Positions 31,412 to 34,501 of a stretch of 34,501 nucleotides of DNA are shown one piece after another. Where the stretch lies: NCBI GenBank assembly GCA_958443615.1, contig CAUCLI010000015.1, forward strand, positions 1 through 34,501. Reading direction: 5' to 3'. The DNA is from an uncultured Collinsella sp. Its GTDB lineage: Bacteria > Actinomycetota > Coriobacteriia > Coriobacteriales > Coriobacteriaceae. Within the stretch, counting starts at the first letter, position 1, and each line of letters starts with the position of its first letter. The translations under genes were made by a program, and so were the position numbers. The notes under the pieces were generated by a model. That model was not told where the DNA came from. It saw only the letters and a list, made by a program, of their open reading frames with translations, and ran no database searches.

Positions 31412-31942
31412 CTACAGACGTCTTTCAAGTATGACCATGTCCTTTAGCCGAACGCCGGCCTCAACGATGGGGTGATCGTAATTCTCGATGAAAAAGTTCG
31501 GCAGCACATGCGAACGCGTGAAGCCACACGCCTCGTAAAAGGGAACGGTCAGAGGACTGTCGCCTGTACCGACCCGCAATATGTCGTACTCGCGGGTCGT
31601 ATGCTGAGCGGCGAATTCCAAAAGAGCCCGGCCAACGCCGCTGCGCTGATGCGCCGGATCGACGGCAAGGCTCTTGACCTCGGCAATGCGAAGACCTCGT
31701 TCATCAACGCCCTCGTCAGTCACGATCATGCATCCAAGCGCGCGATCGGGCGCGGGCACGGGCGCGGGCGCGGGCGCGGAGCCAGCCTTGGGACGGGGTT
31801 CATCCTCAGTGAAGGCAGCGAACATCTCACCTCGGTGGAGGTAAAGCTCGACCATGCCCCACTGCTCATCCGCGAGCAGCAGCAGGTCGCGATACCGATC
31901 GCGGTCGCAGTGGACCGGCACGATGCACGCTGGTGGCGTCAC
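31412..31942 (-). CDS. GNAT-family N-acetyltransferase
   Basis: The product is about 176 residues. The acetyl-CoA core is EVKSLAVDPAHQRSGVGRALLEFAAQHT (motif A, with the Q/RxxGxG/A loop as QRSGVGRA) and PFYEACGFTRSHV (motif B). It transfers acetyl groups from acetyl-CoA to an unknown amine. An Ala-Pro repeat (APAPAPVPAP) is inserted between beta strands near residue 55, encoded by a GGGCGC hexamer repeat (31748-31777). GTG 31942 is chosen because GGAGG stands five bases before it; TTG at 31954 is an alternative. It is followed on the same strand (upstream) by the HIRAN gene 40 bases away. Confidence 0.85.
   Translation of the reverse strand: MTPPACIVPVHCDRDRYRDLLLLADEQWGMVELYLHRGEMFAAFTEDEPRPKAGSAPAPAPVPAPDRALGCMIVTDEGVDERGLRIAEVKSLAVDPAHQRSGVGRALLEFAAQHTTREYDILRVGTGDSPLTVPFYEACGFTRSHVLPNFFIENYDHPIVEAGVRLKDMVILERRL
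31748..31777. repeat. GGGCGC hexamer tandem repeat, five copies
   Basis: The plus strand reads GGGCGC five times in succession with one variant (GGGCAC at 31754-31759). In the minus-strand GNAT gene it encodes the Ala-Pro linker. The tract is a candidate for length change by slippage in steps of two residues. Confidence 0.75.
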
Positions 31943-31982
31943 ACGCTCCTCCAAGGGGCTCGAATGGACTCACGCCGCCATT

Positions 31983-32309
31983 CTATCGTGCGTCACGCAC
32001 GAACACGGCGGCGCGGACCTGATGCCAGGGGCTGCGCTCGGGAGCGACCTGGAGCACGCGGCACTCGAAGGCAGTGCCGTGCCCATAGAAGAACAGGGTC
32101 GAGAGCGGGCCCACCGAGTCCGCGGGAACGTAACCGAGCATGGTGCCATGGAATTTGACCGCGATGGCCTCCGCGTCATAAGGGTTGTCGCGCTCGGGCA
32201 CGAGCTCCAGGGTGTCGCCGGCCTTGAGCTCGCCCAGGACCAGCGCACCGTCGTGATGCTGGAACCCGGCGATATGGAACGAGAACAAATTGCGAGACGG
32301 TTCGTACAT
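31983..32309 (-). CDS. HIRAN-domain protein
   Basis: The product is 108 residues and consists of one HIRAN domain: FHIAGFQHHDGALVLGELKAGDTLELVPERDNPYDAEAIAVKFHGTMLGYVPADSVGPLSTLFFYG. RDNPYDAEAIAV and GYVP are the family hallmarks. HIRAN binds 3' DNA ends and is found in repair and defence proteins such as HLTF; single-domain bacterial members are common and poorly studied. ATG 32309 follows AAGGGGG. It sits between the GNAT and the DUF262 defence-like gene, divergent from the latter. Confidence 0.85.
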   Translation of the reverse strand: MYEPSRNLFSFHIAGFQHHDGALVLGELKAGDTLELVPERDNPYDAEAIAVKFHGTMLGYVPADSVGPLSTLFFYGHGTAFECRVLQVAPERSPWHQVRAAVFVRDAR

Positions 32310-32380
32310 GATGGGACCCCCTTCAAGCCCTGCGCCGCGCCTTGCGAGCACGGCCATTTTCATGGCTTAAAGGTACGGCC

Positions 32381-32396
32381 CCGTGCGGACAAAACT
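32381..32396 (+). repeat. 16-base direct repeat, copy 2
   Basis: CCGTGCGGACAAAACT, identical to the copy at 31318-31333. This copy lies upstream of the DUF262 gene, in the divergent region with the HIRAN gene, and is followed by ATATCC, so it may be a promoter or regulatory element. Confidence 0.7.
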
Positions 32397-32464
32397 ATAT
32401 CCAGCAGATCTTGACGCTGGGCAGCGCATTGGTAGATCATGCAGCCAGACGAAGGAGGCCGTCC

Positions 32465-34180
32465 ATGCATACCGTCCAATACGAACTTGTCAACATTCCC
32501 GCCAACGATCTGACAAGAATCAAGCTGCCGAGATTCCAGCGTAAACTCGTATGGCCAAAAAGCAAGAAAGAACGGTTTATCAACACCCTTCACGAAGGAC
32601 TGCCTTTCGGGTCGGTACTGGTCTACCCCGAAAGCCAAGAACCGGATGCCGACCTCCTCATCATCGATGGCCAACAAAGGCTCTCGACCATCATCGAATT
32701 CAATCGTGATCGCCTAAAATTTTGGAAACCGCTCAATCCCGAAACATACAACAGCGCTCTTCTTTCCATCAATAGCGCACTCCCAAATGACGTCCAACTC
32801 AGCGAGTCCGAATTCGACATTCTCCTTCACCAAGATAAACAGTCGCTAGATGACTGGCTCGACGATATCGATGACAAGACAAGCAGGAAAGCCGTGCGCG
32901 CCGAATTTAGCAAGATCAAACAAGAGCTGTCTGATTACGTCGACCTCTCTAGCCTCCTCATTCCCGCAATTAAATTCATTGGAGACAAGAGCCTTATCGC
33001 GGAGGTTTTCTCTCGACTAAACCAAGGAGGCGTCAAGCTTTCGAAATATCAGGTATTTAGTGCAGCTTGGATCCACACGCAAATCAGGCTGTCTACATCC
33101 GAACTTCAAAGCTCCATTTTGGAGAATGTTAAAAGGTACTACACCTCGATGGGAAACAGCGCCGCCTTTGAACTTGACGGCTTTTCCGAGGACGCACTGT
33201 CTGCAACAAGAATAATCACACTCTCCGATCTTGCCATCGCCCTCGGAATGTACATGCAAGAGCACCTGAAATCACTTGCCCCTCAGACCGAAAACAAGAT
33301 CGCAGAACTGGGATTCGGCCTTTTGGGAGTCGCCGTCGATCTCGACAATCGAAAGCTGGGGAAACTTCTCGACTACTCGGATTATATTCAATCCAATCTT
33401 CAAATCATCCTCGAAAAGACTGCTCGCATCTGCAATAACCTGCAAGACGTGTTTTCTAAAATGTTGAAGGTCGTCAAAGCGAATAAAAATGACGAATACG
33501 CTCGCGCCCTTTCTACAAATTTCAAAACGTTGTCTTACTTCGCGGCACTTTGGCACCTAGACCCAGACACCGATGAATATCGCAATACCCTCAAAAACAT
33601 CAAGGGCCATTACTTGCTCGATGCCTTGACGGGAGTATGGAGTTCGGCTGGCGACCAGCGCCTTCTCGAGTATCAGCCCAGCAATAAAAAGCGCGATTAT
33701 CTCACCCCTGTCAATCAAGACGAACTTGAATCCGCGTTCGACCAATGGCTCTCTTCAAGCACTGCGGGCATGCGCTTCAACGGTGAAACCAAAGCGATCA
33801 TCACGATTCACGCCAATTTGACATACTTGGCGAAGACGGTTCCAAACGGAGAGAGCTTTGAACTCGAGCATATCATTGCAAAAAAATACTTCGAAGCAGC
33901 GGATGAGAAGACACGAAAGGCACTGTTTGGCAACTCCATAGGCAACTGCATGTTTCTTCCCAAGGGACTCAATAACCGAAAGAAAGCCAAGACTCTTTAC
34001 GAGGTTAATTCCAATGGGCGCTATACCAAACTCATCACCGAATCTTTTTACTTTTCCGAGCAGGACCTAAACGATGCAGTTGACGCGATCGCATCTGGTG
34101 ACCATGAACTCGCCAACGATATCATCCAGAAACGAGCAAGACTCATCGCCGACGACACCGTCCGGATCCTACTCATATAA
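32465..34180 (+). CDS. DUF262/HNH protein, GmrSD-like
   Basis: The product is 571 residues. The N-terminal DUF262 domain (about 15-215) has LPRFQRKLVWPKSKKERFIN and the conserved LIIDGQQRLSTIIEF (about 63-77), typical of GmrS-type nucleotide-binding subunits. The C-terminal part (about 465-510) has the DUF1524/HNH-like ELEHIIAKKYFE and GNSIGNCMFLPKGLNNRKKAKT. GmrSD enzymes are type IV restriction nucleases that cut modified phage DNA. AAGGAGG precedes the ATG. The gene is clearly richer in A and T than the rest of the window (many AAA, AAT and TTT codons), a sign of recent transfer. It converges with a DNA cytosine methyltransferase. A single-chain restriction enzyme, or a partner of that methyltransferase, are both possible. 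Confidence 0.85.
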   Translation: MHTVQYELVNIPANDLTRIKLPRFQRKLVWPKSKKERFINTLHEGLPFGSVLVYPESQEPDADLLIIDGQQRLSTIIEFNRDRLKFWKPLNPETYNSALLSINSALPNDVQLSESEFDILLHQDKQSLDDWLDDIDDKTSRKAVRAEFSKIKQELSDYVDLSSLLIPAIKFIGDKSLIAEVFSRLNQGGVKLSKYQVFSAAWIHTQIRLSTSELQSSILENVKRYYTSMGNSAAFELDGFSEDALSATRIITLSDLAIALGMYMQEHLKSLAPQTENKIAELGFGLLGVAVDLDNRKLGKLLDYSDYIQSNLQIILEKTARICNNLQDVFSKMLKVVKANKNDEYARALSTNFKTLSYFAALWHLDPDTDEYRNTLKNIKGHYLLDALTGVWSSAGDQRLLEYQPSNKKRDYLTPVNQDELESAFDQWLSSSTAGMRFNGETKAIITIHANLTYLAKTVPNGESFELEHIIAKKYFEAADEKTRKALFGNSIGNCMFLPKGLNNRKKAKTLYEVNSNGRYTKLITESFYFSEQDLNDAVDAIASGDHELANDIIQKRARLIADDTVRILLI

Positions 34181-34205
34181 GCAATTGGGCGCAACGCATC
34201 CAAAA

Positions 34206-34501
34206 TCACCTGGAATCTAGTCGACGCGCAATCGCTTTGCCAATCAAATGGGGAATCCCCACGATAAGGGCGTTTCCCATGCAAAAAGCGCGATTGATGT
34301 CGGTCATGCCGGTATCGGTCCAGCCTTTCGGGAAGCCCTGCAGCTGATCGAGCTCGTCAGGCACCAAACGGCGGAAGCGCCCATCCGACGTTGCAACGAT
34401 ATGTTTGCTGCGAGAAGCCGACCCCCCCCCCTCACTGGTAAGGATGGTTCGGGCTGGCGCATCCACAGGGTGGGGAAACGCCATGCCCCCCACAGAATAT
34501 C
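34206..34501 (-). CDS. DNA (cytosine-5)-methyltransferase, C-terminal end (partial)
   Basis: Only the last 98 or so residues lie in the window; the frame runs off the right edge with no stop. The part GGMAFPHPVDAPARTILTSEG, RSKHIV, RRLVPDELDQLQGFPKGW, and RAFCMGNALIVGIPHLIGKAIARRL matches the C-terminal motifs IX and X of C5-type DNA methyltransferases. The enzyme would methylate cytosine in a specific site; recognition cannot be read. It converges on the DUF262/HNH gene with 25 bases between stops. A ten-base G run (coding strand) at 34431-34422 lies in frame as Gly-Gly-Gly and may slip. Confidence 0.85.
   Translation of the reverse strand, partial: YSVGGMAFPHPVDAPARTILTSEGGGSASRSKHIVATSDGRFRRLVPDELDQLQGFPKGWTDTGMTDINRAFCMGNALIVGIPHLIGKAIARRLDSR
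34422..34431 (-). repeat. Ten-base poly-C/poly-G tract in methyltransferase gene
   Basis: The plus strand has ten C in a row, the coding strand ten G, encoding Gly residues between TSE and SASRSKHIV. Such long G runs in modification genes are frequent sites of phase variation. Here the frame is intact. A sequencing or assembly length error is also possible. Confidence 0.65.

Noticed and set aside
1..34501. tRNA, rRNA and CRISPR arrays
   Set aside because: I looked for conserved T-loop and acceptor patterns and regular spacer repeats and saw none. The repeats found are inverted or isolated direct copies, not arrays.

Overview
The window is GC-rich bacterial chromosome. Coding genes use GTG and TTG starts as well as ATG, Shine-Dalgarno sites are strong, and gene borders often overlap by a few bases. 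The gene set (DUF3516 RNA helicase, ModD, ABC-F, DUF2130 and DUF5714 proteins, an Elp3-type radical SAM enzyme, and a small XRE-type regulator paired with a Ser/Thr kinase) fits Actinomycetota. My best guess is class Coriobacteriia, Collinsella- or Olsenella-like. That is inference from gene content, since there is no rRNA or other marker here.

Layout. 1-2470: an AlbA_2/Schlafen-type regulator behind a TATCA/TGATA operator array, tail-to-tail with a serine recombinase. 2471-2983: a non-ORF stretch with a LexA (SOS) box, a 27-residue hydrophobic peptide gene and strong RNA hairpins. 2984-5326: an Lhr-like SF2 helicase. 5323-9859: a tRNA/polyamine-flavoured group, with a membrane-anchored spermidine-synthase-like protein overlapping an Elp3-like enzyme, divergent from a Trm9/ALKBH8-like methyltransferase followed by TrmB. 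9860-10305: an inverted-repeat element. 10306-14722: a DUF3516 Ski2-like helicase, a C39-like protease and a NifX-family protein. 14806-17355 (minus): a Ser/Thr kinase with membrane tail, its HTH partner, and a DUF4352 membrane protein. 17520-19251: a small zinc-ribbon protein, then an arsenic-type divergent pair (DUF5714 and an arsenate-reductase-like/ArsR fusion) around a duplicated operator. 19393-20980: an ABC-F ATPase with an attenuator-like leader. 20981-21358: a second inverted-repeat element and a hairpin. 21359-24905: a GMP synthase lacking its amidotransferase half, then a ModD-amino-acid permease pair. 24934-29134: two divergent operons of unrecognised proteins. 29362-32309: a 43-residue zinc ribbon, a DUF2130 coiled-coil protein, a GNAT and a HIRAN protein. 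32465-34501: an AT-richer block with a DUF262/HNH GmrSD-like defence protein and the end of a cytosine-C5 DNA methyltransferase carrying a ten-base G tract.

The systems I would follow up first are the Elp3 plus Trm9-like pair, which suggests a bacterial route to mcm5U34 in tRNA; the SOS-linked hydrophobic peptide with a sequestered ribosome-binding site, which resembles a type I toxin; and the three-codon upstream ORF with an anti-Shine-Dalgarno hairpin before the ABC-F gene. I saw no tRNA, rRNA, CRISPR array or complete insertion sequence.
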